This document shows positions 24,777-35,139 of a stretch of DNA of 64,000 bases, in pieces (the first letter of the stretch is position 1; each line of letters opens with the position of its first letter). This stretch comes from Alteromonas oceanisediminis (GTDB lineage Bacteria > Pseudomonadota > Gammaproteobacteria > Enterobacterales > Alteromonadaceae). The stretch lies in assembly GCF_018474025.1 (NCBI RefSeq), contig NZ_JAHCTA010000009.1:62001-126000 (forward strand). The letters run 5' to 3'. Under the pieces are notes generated by a model. The model was not told where the DNA came from. It ran no database searches and saw only the letters and a list, made by a program, of their open reading frames with translations. The position numbers were made by a program, and so were the translations under genes.

Positions 24777-25964
24777 GTGACAGCATTCAGGAGATTAGTC
24801 AGGCCAAAAGTTGAAGCTCAAGCCCAGCAGTTGGCTTTTATTATACCGACATTAGTGCTTTTCATGTTGCTCAGTGGTTGCACAACTGAGCAAGAACAGC
24901 CTGAGCAACAAGAAGCAACACCGCCTCTTGTCACAAGCAGTGTTGCAAGCCCAGAGACCGAGCCATTCACGCTGAGGGGCAGCGGTTTTGTGCAAGCAAC
25001 GGAAAAAATCAATGTGGTTGCTGAGGTCTCGGGTCGTGTTGTGGAGGTTAATCCTAAACTCTCGCCCGGCAAACGTATTGCCGCGGGCGAAGTGCTTTTC
25101 GCCATTGACGATCGAACGTATCGCGCTGAGTTAGCGCGGGCTGAAGCCGCGGTAGCAAGTGCCAAAGTGAGTGTAGATAAAGCTGCGCGTGAGCGGGCTC
25201 GGCAGCAACAACTGGTTGAATCAGGCGCAACCTCACAACGCGCTTTGGACAATGCCTCCATCGAATTCGCTGCCAGTGAAGCACAGTTGCAACAAGCGCA
25301 GGCGAATTTAACGCTGGCTCAGAAACGCTTGGAGGATACACGGGTGATGAGTCCTTTTGATGCCGAGGTTATTGTTGACAATGTCACCGTGGGAGCTTTT
25401 GTGTCAGTTGGCGCAAGTGTTGCGGAGTTGTTTGATGTTAACGCTGTGGAGCTTTTGGTCGGCTTGCCTCAGCGTGATGCCGATTTGGTTTTAGCCCATC
25501 GCCAGCGAGTTGCAGACAATGACAAGGCACTGTTCGCGACCATCAGTAAAGAGCAGGTAACCTTCGGTCAACAAGCCAGATTGGTTGATGTTGAGCCTCA
25601 GATAGAGCGTGCAACACGCACTGTCACACTACGGTTTTCCTTGAGCGCTTTATTTAACCAGCAAGCCGACACAGCGCTTTTTTTAGGTGATTATCTGCAC
25701 GCCGACATGCCTGTGATGCTCAATAAACCGCTGTTCTCAGCGGCCGAAGGTGTGGTGCGCAAAAATGCGTTTGTTTATACCATTACCGGTCAACAATCGA
25801 AAACGCTTAAAAAAGTTGCAGTAACGCCGCTTAAACGGCGTGATGGCAGGGTGTTTTTTACTGGCGAGCAATCACTTGCCAATACCCCTCTGTTACTTTC
25901 CGGGTTGGTTCAAGAATCGAACGGCATGGCGGTGACAATACAAGCACCGTCGAAGGCGCAATAG
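24777..25964 (+). CDS. RND efflux periplasmic adaptor lipoprotein
   Basis: 395 aa membrane-fusion protein. The N-terminus carries a lipoprotein signal ending LFMLLSGC; a lipoyl/barrel-sandwich domain (INVVAEVSGRVVEVN, VLFAIDDRTYRAEL) surrounds a helical hairpin (about residues 115-195, Ala/Gln-rich); beta-barrel and membrane-proximal domains follow. GTG 24777 is chosen because AAAAGGAG ends 5 bp before it; a longer frame from 24726 lacks such a site. It links the inner-membrane pump encoded 1 bp downstream to an outer-membrane channel encoded elsewhere. Confidence 0.85.
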   Translation: MTAFRRLVRPKVEAQAQQLAFIIPTLVLFMLLSGCTTEQEQPEQQEATPPLVTSSVASPETEPFTLRGSGFVQATEKINVVAEVSGRVVEVNPKLSPGKRIAAGEVLFAIDDRTYRAELARAEAAVASAKVSVDKAARERARQQQLVESGATSQRALDNASIEFAASEAQLQQAQANLTLAQKRLEDTRVMSPFDAEVIVDNVTVGAFVSVGASVAELFDVNAVELLVGLPQRDADLVLAHRQRVADNDKALFATISKEQVTFGQQARLVDVEPQIERATRTVTLRFSLSALFNQQADTALFLGDYLHADMPVMLNKPLFSAAEGVVRKNAFVYTITGQQSKTLKKVAVTPLKRRDGRVFFTGEQSLANTPLLLSGLVQESNGMAVTIQAPSKAQ

Positions 25965-25965
25965 C

Positions 25966-28900
25966 ATGGGGTATCTCATTAAACGTGCGCTGGAGAGCCG
26001 CGTATTCGCCAACTTGTTTGCCGGGTTATTGGTGCTTTTAGGGTTTATTGCGATCCAAAACATCACCGTAAAGCTATTCCCAGAACTCAACATTGAAGCC
26101 ATTAATGTTTCGGTAGTCTACCCCGGTGCCAGTCCTTCTGAGGTGGAAGAGGCTGTTGTGATCCCAATTGAAGAGCAGCTTGAGGGTTTAGAAGGAATAC
26201 GCAAAATCACGTCTAGCTCGTCAGAAAACATTGGCAGCGTGCTGGTCAGTTTAAACGCGGGCGAAGACATGAATGTGCGTTTGAACGATATCCAAAATGA
26301 AATCGACCAGATCACCGTTTTCCCGCAACGGGCTGAACGCCCGGTGGTGGCGATTGCTGATCCTGACGAATTAGCCATTCAAGTGGTACTAACCGGCCCC
26401 GTGGATGCGAATCGAATCAAGCAGGAAGCGAATAGGATCCGAGACAGGCTGGTTGATTCCGCATCGATCTCAGATGTACGCATAGAATCTGCGCCTGAGT
26501 ATCTGATTGATATCTTAGTCGAGCAAGATACGTTGCGAGAATATCAGTTATCGCTTCCGCAAATAGCGAGCTTGGTACGCCAGCAAAGCCTTGAGTTATC
26601 CGGTGGAGAAATTGAGAGTGATCAATCACGCCAACTGGTACGAACGTTAGGTGAAAACAAGCGCGGCGAAGAATTTGAGAACGTCATCATTCGCACTGGA
26701 GATAACGGCGCGACGCTTCGTCTTGATCAAATCGCCACTGTCACTGATGGGTTGTCGGATGACCCCAAAGCCGGCTATTACAACGGCCAGCCAGCGGTGG
26801 TGTTGAGCGTTTATCGTGTTGGCACTGAACAGATATTTGATGTGGTTGAACAAACTCGAAGCGTTCTTAAGCAAGCAGAGCAAACGGGTTTACCGCTGGG
26901 GATTGAGGCGGTGGTGTGGCGAGATGAGTCTTCCAACCTGTCAAGCCGAATCGATTTGCTCACCCGCAATGCAGTCATCGGGCTTGCGCTAGTAGCACTG
27001 CTGTTGATGCTGACGCTTGATCTTCGCATTGCGCGTTGGGTTGCTTTTGGCGTAGGGGTTTCGTTTGTTGGTAGCTTTACGTTGCTCTCACTGACCGGTT
27101 ACACCATTAACCAACTGTCATTGTTTGGCTTCATATTAGCGATCGGGATTGTCGTTGATGATGCCATCGTCGTGGGGGAAAACATATTTTCAAGGAAGGA
27201 GCAGGGCGACTCGCCCATGGAGGCAGCCCACAACGGTGTCTCTCAAGTGGCAATGGCCGTGTTGATATCCACACTAACCACGGTAGCCGTGTTTCTTCCG
27301 CTGCTCTTTATCCCCGGCATTTATGGGCAATTTATGGGCCCCATTGCGGCGGTTGTCATTTTTGTATTGATACTGTCGTTAATTGAAGCATTTTTCATTT
27401 TGCCTAAGCACCTGTCTAACTTGCATGATAAAGCCCCCGGCTCGTTCTCGTTGCGGCGCATTGCTGATCCTGCACGTGAATGGACGGCGGCGAAGTTAAA
27501 GTGGTTGACTGATAACCCGGTAACGTACGCAGTGGATAAGGCGGTACGCTATCCATTGCTGATGGTCGGCACTTTTATCGCCGCGTTCATGCTGTCATTG
27601 CTGTTAATTGTTTCTGGTGCAGTGAAATTTGTCTTTTTTCCCAGCATAGAGGGGAACTACGTAACGGCGCAGTTAGTGTTGTCGAATCGGGCATCAGACG
27701 TGCAGACACGTGATGAAATTAATTTTTTGGAGAAAACGGCGCAGCAAGCCGCTGAGTCATTTTCGCCGTCGCAAGACAACCCAAATGACACGGTGATTGA
27801 CGGTATATTTTCTACTCGAGGGGTTAAAATTGGGGGGGGCGATCCCAACGCCTCGACAACCTCAGGTAGCGCATCCAATCTGGCGTACGTGACCGTCAAG
27901 ATAGAAGATTCTGCGACGCGCACCTTTTCTGCGGTGGACTTTGAACGTGCTTGGCGAGAGACAAGTGGCCAAATCCCTGGTGCCAAGCAACTTACGTTTA
28001 GTTCAAATTTAGTCAGTGCTGGTGCAGCAGTCGCGATTGAAGTACGTTCTCGCGATGAACAAAAAGCGCGCGAGGTAACCGGTAAGCTCAGAGAGGCGCT
28101 GGAGGGTATTGATGGAGTAACGGATATCCGTGACGATCGTTTCAATACCACCGAAGAGGTTCAAATTTCATTGAAGCCCGAAGCGCTGAATTACGGCGTT
28201 AATCTGGAAACGCTAGCAACTCAGGTTCGTGCTGCATTCTTCGGTGCCGAGGCAACTCGCATACAGCGTGATAGAGAAGAAATAGAAGTGCGCGTGCGCC
28301 TTAGCAATGATGCGCGGTCTACATTAGACACATTAAATGAAACGCGTATAACAGTAGAGGGGCAAGCGATTCCCTTGTCGGCTGTTGCGAATGTCACTAT
28401 TGGCGATTCACCCGCCTCCATCGCACGTAAAAATGGGCGACGGGTAATCACGCTTTCATCCGACGTGGACACGCGAGTTATTACTGGCGGCGAGGTTACC
28501 TCTCAGCTCCTTGAGCAAACATGGGCAGAGCTTAAACCGCAATACCCCGATGTGTCAGTCGGCGTCGGCGGCGATCAGGAAGAGCAACAACGCGCAGGGC
28601 CAGCCATCGCGATGAATTTTGTGGTATCGCTATTTGCGATCTATGCGTTGCTGGCACTGGTGTTTGGTTCGTACAGCCAACCTATTATTATCATGTCTAT
28701 CATACCCTTTGGCTTTATGGGGGCATTGTTAGGCCACTTTCTGTTGGGGTTTGATCTGACCTTGTTATCGATGTTTGGCGTGATTGGATTGTCGGGCGTT
28801 ATCATCAATGATGGGTTACTGCTGGTAGAATTTATCAACGCTCAACTGGAAAAGGGTAAGGAAATTGTTGAAGCTGTTAAGCAAGCTACATTGCAGCGCT

Positions 28901-29112
28901 TTCGTCCTATATTGCTGACGTCACTCACAACATTTCTTGGTGTAACACCGATCATCTTTGAGCGCAGTGTACAGGCAAAATTTTTGGCGCCTACTGCAGT
29001 ATCGCTGGGTATCGGGATCTTATTCGGTACGGTGATATTGATTTTTCTTCTGCCAGCCGTGGCGGTATTGCAGCTTAAGCTCAAACGAAAGTTGGCGGGC
29101 AGCGCTGCTTAA
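25966..29112 (+). CDS. RND-family efflux pump, inner-membrane subunit
   Basis: 1048 aa HAE1-type proton-driven exporter. The first transmembrane helix, FPELNIEAINVSVVYPGASPSEVE, the TM4 motif GIVVDDAIVVGENIF with paired aspartates needed for proton transfer, and the repeated C-terminal half (GLSGVIINDGLLLVEFIN) are all present; about 12 membrane segments and two large periplasmic loops. Substrate cannot be predicted; the branch resembles MdtBC/AcrB-like pumps of marine bacteria. Its end overlaps the convergent DUF2797 gene by 4 nt. No outer-membrane factor or regulator is adjacent. Confidence 0.92.
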   Translation: MGYLIKRALESRVFANLFAGLLVLLGFIAIQNITVKLFPELNIEAINVSVVYPGASPSEVEEAVVIPIEEQLEGLEGIRKITSSSSENIGSVLVSLNAGEDMNVRLNDIQNEIDQITVFPQRAERPVVAIADPDELAIQVVLTGPVDANRIKQEANRIRDRLVDSASISDVRIESAPEYLIDILVEQDTLREYQLSLPQIASLVRQQSLELSGGEIESDQSRQLVRTLGENKRGEEFENVIIRTGDNGATLRLDQIATVTDGLSDDPKAGYYNGQPAVVLSVYRVGTEQIFDVVEQTRSVLKQAEQTGLPLGIEAVVWRDESSNLSSRIDLLTRNAVIGLALVALLLMLTLDLRIARWVAFGVGVSFVGSFTLLSLTGYTINQLSLFGFILAIGIVVDDAIVVGENIFSRKEQGDSPMEAAHNGVSQVAMAVLISTLTTVAVFLPLLFIPGIYGQFMGPIAAVVIFVLILSLIEAFFILPKHLSNLHDKAPGSFSLRRIADPAREWTAAKLKWLTDNPVTYAVDKAVRYPLLMVGTFIAAFMLSLLLIVSGAVKFVFFPSIEGNYVTAQLVLSNRASDVQTRDEINFLEKTAQQAAESFSPSQDNPNDTVIDGIFSTRGVKIGGGDPNASTTSGSASNLAYVTVKIEDSATRTFSAVDFERAWRETSGQIPGAKQLTFSSNLVSAGAAVAIEVRSRDEQKAREVTGKLREALEGIDGVTDIRDDRFNTTEEVQISLKPEALNYGVNLETLATQVRAAFFGAEATRIQRDREEIEVRVRLSNDARSTLDTLNETRITVEGQAIPLSAVANVTIGDSPASIARKNGRRVITLSSDVDTRVITGGEVTSQLLEQTWAELKPQYPDVSVGVGGDQEEQQRAGPAIAMNFVVSLFAIYALLALVFGSYSQPIIIMSIIPFGFMGALLGHFLLGFDLTLLSMFGVIGLSGVIINDGLLLVEFINAQLEKGKEIVEAVKQATLQRFRPILLTSLTTFLGVTPIIFERSVQAKFLAPTAVSLGIGILFGTVILIFLLPAVAVLQLKLKRKLAGSAA

Positions 29113-29951
29113 GCGCTGACTTCCAGTTCATAGCCCGCGTATTTGCGCATGTTGATCACGCGGTCACCGTTTAATAGCAAATACTGGCCCTTAATGCCTA
29201 ACAATGTGCCGCTAAATTCTGGGGTCTTGTCCAGATTGATCGACTTCACCTTGTCGGGATAGGTAATAACGGGATAGTCGATACGAACGGGCTCACTCTC
29301 AACCGGTTGAACTGATTGCAAACCATGCTGCTGGATGATGGTTTCAATATCCTCACTCAGCGACCCTAGAATATGCTCGGCTCGTGCTTGTATGTCTTGT
29401 GGCTCGGGTTGGCCTTTGAGCATTGTACGCCAATTCGTTTTGTCACCAATGTGGCCTTTTGCGGCCGTTTCAACCAAACCACTGATCAAGCGTTCAGATA
29501 CGCGCAAAATAGGGAGTGCTTGGCTGGCACCTTGGTCAATCCAACGCGAGGAAACCCCATCCGTTACATGTCGCGTAATACCAATTTTCAGCGCCCCTGT
29601 GTTGGACAGGTACACAAAATGATCACTTAAGCAGTTGGCCTCACCCCATTGCGGCTCTCGACAAGTACCTTGAGCGTAGTGGCAAAGTTCGGGTTTGATA
29701 ATGCACGTATCGCATTGAGCAAGTTTGATCAGGCATCGATAGCAGTAGCCCTGATTGAAACTCTTTTTCGTTTTGGATGCACAGTGTACACAGTGAATAA
29801 CGCCGCTATGTTTTACCGAAATGGGCTGGCCGATGATGGGCGTCATATCCAGAGCCTCATCACCCACAGGGAGTTGATAATTGGCTAAAAAAGAGCCGTC
29901 ATCCTGACGCGTGGTGCTCACGCGCATTTTACGAATAGTGCCCAGCATCAT
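29109..29951 (-). CDS. DUF2797 protein with cysteine-rich and GIY-YIG-like segments
   Basis: 280 aa of unknown function. Cysteines in CVHCASK, YCYRCLIKLAQCDTC and GTCREPQWGEANC suggest one or more zinc sites in residues 50-110; then DHFVYLSNTGALKIGITR resembles the start of GIY-YIG nuclease domains. C-terminal half mixed alpha/beta. Its ATG overlaps the stop of the M28 peptidase (TAATG), so the two are translated together although no functional link is obvious. Known only as a conserved gammaproteobacterial family. Confidence 0.75.
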   Translation of the reverse strand: MMLGTIRKMRVSTTRQDDGSFLANYQLPVGDEALDMTPIIGQPISVKHSGVIHCVHCASKTKKSFNQGYCYRCLIKLAQCDTCIIKPELCHYAQGTCREPQWGEANCLSDHFVYLSNTGALKIGITRHVTDGVSSRWIDQGASQALPILRVSERLISGLVETAAKGHIGDKTNWRTMLKGQPEPQDIQARAEHILGSLSEDIETIIQQHGLQSVQPVESEPVRIDYPVITYPDKVKSINLDKTPEFSGTLLGIKGQYLLLNGDRVINMRKYAGYELEVSA

Positions 29952-31402
29952 TAGCGCTTGCTACTTGGCTCAGCGTAAGGATCGGGCAAAAATGCACCGG
30001 CTGCCCCCGGGAAAACCACGGGGCTTTCATAGCCATCTTCACTGACTGAGGCAACACCGAAAAAGTAATTATCGATGACCACATTTTCCAACATAGCTTC
30101 AGTGACGTTGCCTACAAACTTGCTGAACTGCCACTGTGGCGCATCGGTTAGACGCCAGTAAATTTTATACCCTTTTAAATGCGGGTTGGTTGCGGCATCA
30201 ACAGCATTCCAATTCAGCGTTGTACTGGGCTTGACCGCACCACTGATACGCACACCGGTTGGGGGGGAGGGAGCCCACGATAAACTTGCCAGTGATGCGG
30301 CATTAAGACCGGTAAGCTTGGCGGCGTAGTCAAAATCAACTCCATCAATGGTGTCGCCATAAGTCACGCCATTTTCAGTGCGCAAATCCTGATGTTGGCG
30401 GTCGTAGTGCTCATTGGTTTCCATGATACGAATACCCGGATACCCCAAATCGTTGAAGGGCCGGTGGTGACCGCCGCGACGAAAGCGGTCAAGGCGATAA
30501 ATCACCATGGTGTCCAGATTGGGCACATAACGATCAGCAATCCAATCAATGTAACGAGCAAGATTCCGACTTGGCGAATCTACCTCGCCGCCAGTGAACC
30601 TGCGCAGGCGAGCCTCGTCTTCGGTTTCCTGCATACGCGTACCTTCAGCGAAAATGCGTGCGGTGGTGTTGTTGATGACGCCGTTGACGCCTTCAATATT
30701 ACCGATCATGTCGTTATTCAGAACGCCAACAATGCGCCAGCCCTCTTTTTGTGCAGCATCTGCCATGATCTTGCCGCCGAATAAGCCCTGCTCTTCACCG
30801 GCTAATGCGGCATACACAATACTGCCGTTGAATTTATATTGGCTCAACACGCGCGCCGCTTCGAGCGTGCCAGCCACACCCGACGCGTTATCATTGGCAC
30901 CAGGCGAATCAGAGGTGAAATCCATGACATCGGAGACCCGCGAATCAATATCGCCTGACATGATCACGTAGCGCCCGGGGTCCGTCTGTCCGCGCTGTAT
31001 TGCGATAACACTGACAACATCGACAGGGTCTGGAATACGTGCTTCATCACTGATGGTTTCGCTTTGATAGTACACGTCTAAACAGCCACCACACTCGGCA
31101 CTGATTTTCTCAAATTCTGCTTTTATCCAACGTCTTGCTGCACCAATGCCACGCGTCTCTGACTCGGTCTCAGACAGCGTATGGCGTGTACCAAAATTCA
31201 CCAAGGTCTGAATATCTTTTTGAATATGACTTGCCTGAGGCGCTGTTGCGATGGTGTGCAGTGCCGCTTGGTCAGTAAACTCTTCGGTATTGGCGTGAGC
31301 GGTAAACGCGACACTCGACAGCACACTCGTGGCCAGCGCAAACGTCGTTGTCTTGAGCATGCGTGTTTGGCGCTGAAGGGTGGGTAATGTAGCAGTCGTC
31401 AT
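29951..31402 (-). CDS. Secreted M28-family zinc aminopeptidase with FN3-like C-terminus
   Basis: 483 aa with a signal peptide (LKTTTFALATSVLSSVAFTAHA). Metal and catalytic residues of M28 peptidases are visible: SGDIDSR, PGANDNASGVAGT (Asp), ALAGEEQGLFG (Glu-Glu), LNNDMIGN (Asp) and RGGHHRPFNDLG (His). After about residue 380 a fibronectin-III-like region (PPTGVRISGAVKPSTTLNW) completes the protein. A conserved CGGC pair precedes the catalytic part. Start 31402 has CAGGAC upstream; longer frames run into fre. Probably scavenges peptides outside the cytoplasm. Confidence 0.85.
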   Translation of the reverse strand: MTTATLPTLQRQTRMLKTTTFALATSVLSSVAFTAHANTEEFTDQAALHTIATAPQASHIQKDIQTLVNFGTRHTLSETESETRGIGAARRWIKAEFEKISAECGGCLDVYYQSETISDEARIPDPVDVVSVIAIQRGQTDPGRYVIMSGDIDSRVSDVMDFTSDSPGANDNASGVAGTLEAARVLSQYKFNGSIVYAALAGEEQGLFGGKIMADAAQKEGWRIVGVLNNDMIGNIEGVNGVINNTTARIFAEGTRMQETEDEARLRRFTGGEVDSPSRNLARYIDWIADRYVPNLDTMVIYRLDRFRRGGHHRPFNDLGYPGIRIMETNEHYDRQHQDLRTENGVTYGDTIDGVDFDYAAKLTGLNAASLASLSWAPSPPTGVRISGAVKPSTTLNWNAVDAATNPHLKGYKIYWRLTDAPQWQFSKFVGNVTEAMLENVVIDNYFFGVASVSEDGYESPVVFPGAAGAFLPDPYAEPSSKR

Positions 31403-31436
31403 TATTCGTCCTGTTGTTAATCTTGCGAGCGATAAA

Positions 31437-32165
31437 TTACAAATAGTCATAGGCGTCACCAAATAGCTGAGAGGCAGGCAAACCACGTGCGCCAAAATCA
31501 TCTCGCACCACTTTAGCCATTTCAAACCGGCCCGCCACGTACACATCAAACCCACTCAGGTCAGAGATTTCTGTCATGACGGCTGTATGCACCCAGCCTG
31601 TTAATCCTTGCCATTCAGTTGTAGCGTTTTCCAGCACAGGCGAAAAGCGAAACCCGCTGTATTGCTCACTCAATGCGTTTAAATCATCTAGACAATAAAA
31701 GTCGTCGATATGGCGAACCCCCCAGAACAGCTCGATCTGTCGGTCAGGATCCTGTAACAGCGCTTGCTGTAGAATAGCATAAACGTAAGAGAAGCCAGTG
31801 CCGCCAGCAATGAGTAGAAGCGGCCTCAATGAGGGCTGGTATGCGGCATTACCGTGCGGACCATCTAATTGTACTGAGTCTTGCGCTCGCAATTTTTCCA
31901 GCACTTCCCATGCGTAGGGGTTATCCGGTTGAGCACCAATTTGCAAAAAGAGATGATTGCCAGGTTTAGCACCGTTGTAGCGCTGCGGCGCATTCGCAAT
32001 AGAGAAAGGGCGCGCATCGGTATCACTCATCACAACCTTCACATATTGCCCAGCAACAAAGTCTACTGGTTCATCGGGTGCTAGCGTAATTTCATACACA
32101 ACTGGGGTCAGTGGTTTTATCTGTTCAATAGTGCAGTTGATGAGCGAACGAGCGGTATGCGACAT
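31437..32165 (-). CDS. fre: NAD(P)H-flavin reductase
   Basis: 242 aa ferredoxin-NADP reductase fold: FAD domain with ARPFSIANAP (RxxS), GNHLFLQIG, and NAD(P) domain with LLLIAGGTGFSYVYAIL and the C-terminal GDAYDYL. Reduces free flavins. In E. coli and relatives it sits directly next to ubiD, as here (63 bp downstream of ubiD), and reduced FMN may serve the UbiX/UbiD prenyl-FMN system (inference). Confidence 0.88.
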   Translation of the reverse strand: MSHTARSLINCTIEQIKPLTPVVYEITLAPDEPVDFVAGQYVKVVMSDTDARPFSIANAPQRYNGAKPGNHLFLQIGAQPDNPYAWEVLEKLRAQDSVQLDGPHGNAAYQPSLRPLLLIAGGTGFSYVYAILQQALLQDPDRQIELFWGVRHIDDFYCLDDLNALSEQYSGFRFSPVLENATTEWQGLTGWVHTAVMTEISDLSGFDVYVAGRFEMAKVVRDDFGARGLPASQLFGDAYDYL

Positions 32166-32228
32166 GAAAGGTCTACTTCTCTTGTGGTGTGAAAATAATA
32201 ACCCTCACAAAGAGGGTTGCTATCGCTA

Positions 32229-33698
32229 TTATGACAACAAATCGAGTTCATCCCAAATCGCGTCGACTTTGGCTTTTACAGCGTCGTCCATCAGGATGGG
32301 CGTGCCCCACTCGCGATCGGTTTCGCCGGGCATCTTGTTGGTCGCATCTAAGCCCATTTTAGAGCCCAGACCAGACACCGGTGACGCGAAATCAAGATAA
32401 TCGATAGGGGTGTTATCGATTAACGTGGTATCACGCGTTGGGTCCATCCGCGTGGTGATAACCCAAATCACATCTTCCCAGTTGCGTGCGTCAATATCAT
32501 CATCACAAACAATCACAAATTTGGTGTACATGAACTGGCGCAAGAACGACCAGACACCCATCATCACCCGTTTGGCATGCCCGGGGTATTGCTTTTTCAT
32601 CGTGACAATCGCCATGCGATAAGAACAGCCTTCGGGGGGGAGATAGAAATCCACAATTTCCGGGAACTGCTTTTGCAATATCGGCACAAACACTTCATTC
32701 AGTGCCACGCCTAGTATTGCAGGCTCATCCGGTGGCCTGCCGGTGTAAGTTGAATGATAAATCGGATTTTTACGGTGGGTAATGTGCGTGATGGTAAAGA
32801 CAGGGAAATCGTCGACTTCATTATAGTAACCGGTATGATCACCATAGGGCCCTTCAGGGGCGGTTTCGCCAGGCTGAATGTAACCTTCTAGAACAATTTC
32901 TGCCGACGCCGGTACCTGCAGATCGTTACTGACAGATGACACCACTTCTGTTTTGTCACCGCGCAGAAGCCCGGCGAACGCATACTCAGATAATGTGTCA
33001 GGAACCGGTGTAACGGCCCCTAAAATGGTGGCCGGATCAGCACCTAACGCTACTGAAACAGGATAAGGTTGATCAGGATTTTGCTGGCACCATTCTCTAA
33101 AGTCCAGTGCTCCGCCACGATGCGACAACCAGCGCATGATCACCTTGTTTTTAGCAATCACTTGTTGGCGATAAATGCCTAAATTCTGGCGTTTCTTGTG
33201 CGGGCCGCGGGTGACGGTAAGCCCCCACGTGATCAAAGGAGCGGCATCCCCTGGCCAGCATCGCTGGATCGGTAGTTGATTCAAGTCAACCTCATCGCCA
33301 CTTAATACCACTTCCTGACAGGGCGCTTTTTTCAACACCTTGGCAGGCATATTCAGCACTTGCTTAAAAACCGGCAGCTTTTCCCACAAGTCCTTAATCC
33401 CTTTGGGGGGCTCTGGCTCTTTCAAATAGGCAAGAAGTTTACCCACCTCTCGTAACGCGCTGACAGACTGTTGGCCCATACCTAGGGCCACACGTTCGGG
33501 CGTACCGAACAGGTTTGCCAGTACGGGGATCGAACTGCCTTTGGGATTTTCAAATAACAGTGCGGGCCCCTTGGCGCGCAAAGTACGATCAGCAATCTCT
33601 GTCATTTCCAAATCGGTATCTATCTCGTGGCGGATACGTTTAAGCTCTCCGCGCTCTTCTAACTGATGAATAAAATCGCGTAAGTCTTTGTATTTCAT
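32229..33698 (-). CDS. ubiD: 3-octaprenyl-4-hydroxybenzoate carboxy-lyase
   Basis: 489 aa prenylated-FMN-dependent decarboxylase of ubiquinone synthesis. Near-identical to known UbiD in many stretches: [34 protein letters not shown], the cofactor/catalytic region [23 protein letters not shown] with its Glu, [32 protein letters not shown]. Length matches E. coli (497). Together with ubiE-ubiJ-ubiB this window holds four ubiquinone genes at two loci. Confidence 0.95.
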   Translation of the reverse strand: MKYKDLRDFIHQLEERGELKRIRHEIDTDLEMTEIADRTLRAKGPALLFENPKGSSIPVLANLFGTPERVALGMGQQSVSALREVGKLLAYLKEPEPPKGIKDLWEKLPVFKQVLNMPAKVLKKAPCQEVVLSGDEVDLNQLPIQRCWPGDAAPLITWGLTVTRGPHKKRQNLGIYRQQVIAKNKVIMRWLSHRGGALDFREWCQQNPDQPYPVSVALGADPATILGAVTPVPDTLSEYAFAGLLRGDKTEVVSSVSNDLQVPASAEIVLEGYIQPGETAPEGPYGDHTGYYNEVDDFPVFTITHITHRKNPIYHSTYTGRPPDEPAILGVALNEVFVPILQKQFPEIVDFYLPPEGCSYRMAIVTMKKQYPGHAKRVMMGVWSFLRQFMYTKFVIVCDDDIDARNWEDVIWVITTRMDPTRDTTLIDNTPIDYLDFASPVSGLGSKMGLDATNKMPGETDREWGTPILMDDAVKAKVDAIWDELDLLS

Positions 33699-33942
33699 AT
33701 TGAAGGCAGGATCTTGTTTGGCGATGTTAAGTGAATAGGATTATACCACGCTAACCGTAAACCTGATCACTCGCATGCGCGAAATGCCATTGGATGCTAG
33801 CTTTCATTGCACAATTGTGGTGTTATCAGGCATGACATCACTGATGACGTTGGCGGTGAATGTGCAAATTGATAATGTTTTCATAGCGAGCGGCTAAGTA
33901 GGGCACCAGACCCCTGCTAACCCATTGATACAGGAGTATTGC

Positions 33943-34185
33943 ATGTCATTTTCTGCGGACATGGTTGATGAGTTAAATTTGCTGTTGAAGTTCCCCACCG
34001 AAAGTTTGATGCAAGGGTTAAAAATTCACCACGATGCGAGTCAATCTGTGATTGATGCCGCGACTCGTCTTTATGCAAAAGGGATCACGACACAACCCGA
34101 CGGTGGTTACCTTACTGATCTCGGCCATGATTTAATTGAGCACGCCCAGCGTCTGCGTCTGGCGCTTGATCCGCGCCCCAACTAA
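33943..34185 (+). CDS. TIGR02647-family small protein
   Basis: 80 aa conserved gammaproteobacterial protein of unknown role; matches the family pattern MVDELNLLLKF, QGLKIHHDAS, RLYAKGITTQPDGGYLTDLG. Mostly helical, without membrane segment. ATG 33943 follows CAGGAG at seven bases; starting six codons earlier is possible but unlikely. Stand-alone gene between ubiD (divergent) and motX. Confidence 0.8.
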   Translation: MSFSADMVDELNLLLKFPTESLMQGLKIHHDASQSVIDAATRLYAKGITTQPDGGYLTDLGHDLIEHAQRLRLALDPRPN

Positions 34186-34282
34186 GCGCGGATTCAAGGC
34201 GCAGGATTATGCGCCGATAACCTGTTTAATAGCGCATTTATCTGCGCTATTGTGTACTTATCAATCGGCAGGTTTTTTTACT

Positions 34283-34924
34283 ATGTTCTACACTATTCTT
34301 CGTCGTGCTTTGGCAGTTTGGATTGTTGGCGCTTGCGCATTCTTTGCCGCGAGTGCAGCCGCTGAAGAGATCAAAGCGGTTCAGCTTTACTCTCAGGATG
34401 AATTGATCCGTCTGATTAATAAAAACGAGCATCTGGATCGTGTAGTGCTTGATAGGTGCCAACTCGTGCAAGATATTCAAGCCCGAGCTGAAGTGCTGAC
34501 GGTACCGGCTTATCAGTTCCTGTGGGGAGACATGCTTGCATGGGGGGTGTGTGTAGACGCCGACCCGAAGCGTGGCGTGGCATTGATGCGAGATGCAGCG
34601 AATCAAGGGTTGTCCGCCGCATTGGAGCAGTTAGGCCGATACTACGCTAAGGGGACATTGGTACAGGAAGACAAAGCGCGAGCGGTAATTTATTTACGCG
34701 AAGCATCGGCGCTGGGTAACATGCAGGCTCAGTTGCAGTTGGCCGATTTATTTCTTGCCGGCTATGGCAGCCCCTATGATTATCAAGATACCTATCACTG
34801 GCTATATAACGCCATTACCGATGATAAAGCATTGCATAGCCGCATTGCTGACCAGCTCAGCGAACTGGAAAAGCTCATGCACCCTAAAGCGGTCAGAGCA
34901 GCACGTAAGCCTCTCGATAGCTAG
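34283..34924 (+). CDS. motX: Sodium-type flagellar motor protein MotX
   Basis: 213 aa with a signal peptide (ALAVWIVGACAFFAASAAAEE). MotX forms the periplasmic T ring with MotY and helps install PomA/PomB stators in Na+-driven polar flagella. The match to Vibrio MotX is direct: YSQDELIRLINKNEHLDRV, DRCQLVQDIQARA, LWGDMLAWGVCV, Sel1-type repeats AALEQLGRYYAKGTLVQ and AQLQLADLFLAGYGSPYDY. Cys residues of DRCQL and GVCV probably pair. Neighbouring rnr and rlmB repeat the arrangement seen in vibrios. No other flagellar genes lie in the window. Confidence 0.9.
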   Translation: MFYTILRRALAVWIVGACAFFAASAAAEEIKAVQLYSQDELIRLINKNEHLDRVVLDRCQLVQDIQARAEVLTVPAYQFLWGDMLAWGVCVDADPKRGVALMRDAANQGLSAALEQLGRYYAKGTLVQEDKARAVIYLREASALGNMQAQLQLADLFLAGYGSPYDYQDTYHWLYNAITDDKALHSRIADQLSELEKLMHPKAVRAARKPLDS

Positions 34925-35073
34925 TCATACGCCGACATACGACGAGTTGCTCACTACGCAAACACCCTTATGTAGCGGCAGAGTAAATCGCCCTGAGTTG
35001 TGATGTTCTCTTGAAAGTCTCGCGGTCATCCTCATTCCTAAATTATTCATCAATGGCGTCGAATAAAAAACAT

Positions 35074-35104
35074 CCGCACTAATGCGGTAGGTTCGCGTTA
35101 TACT
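35074..35104 (+). promoter_or_regulatory. Candidate rnr promoter and small hairpin
   Basis: CCGCA-CTAA-TGCGG (35074-35087) forms a 5-bp hairpin that may end motX transcription; TATACT at 35099-35104 is a good -10 candidate for rnr, but no convincing -35 is visible. The remaining 150 bp between motX and here hold no gene. Confidence 0.3.
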
Positions 35105-35139
35105 ATGCACAACCAGAAAGAAAGGTAAAAGTTTACTTA

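Noticed and set aside
27657-28151. 164-codon open frame on the minus strand
   Set aside because: Antisense to the RND pump gene; composition typical of a complementary-strand shadow.
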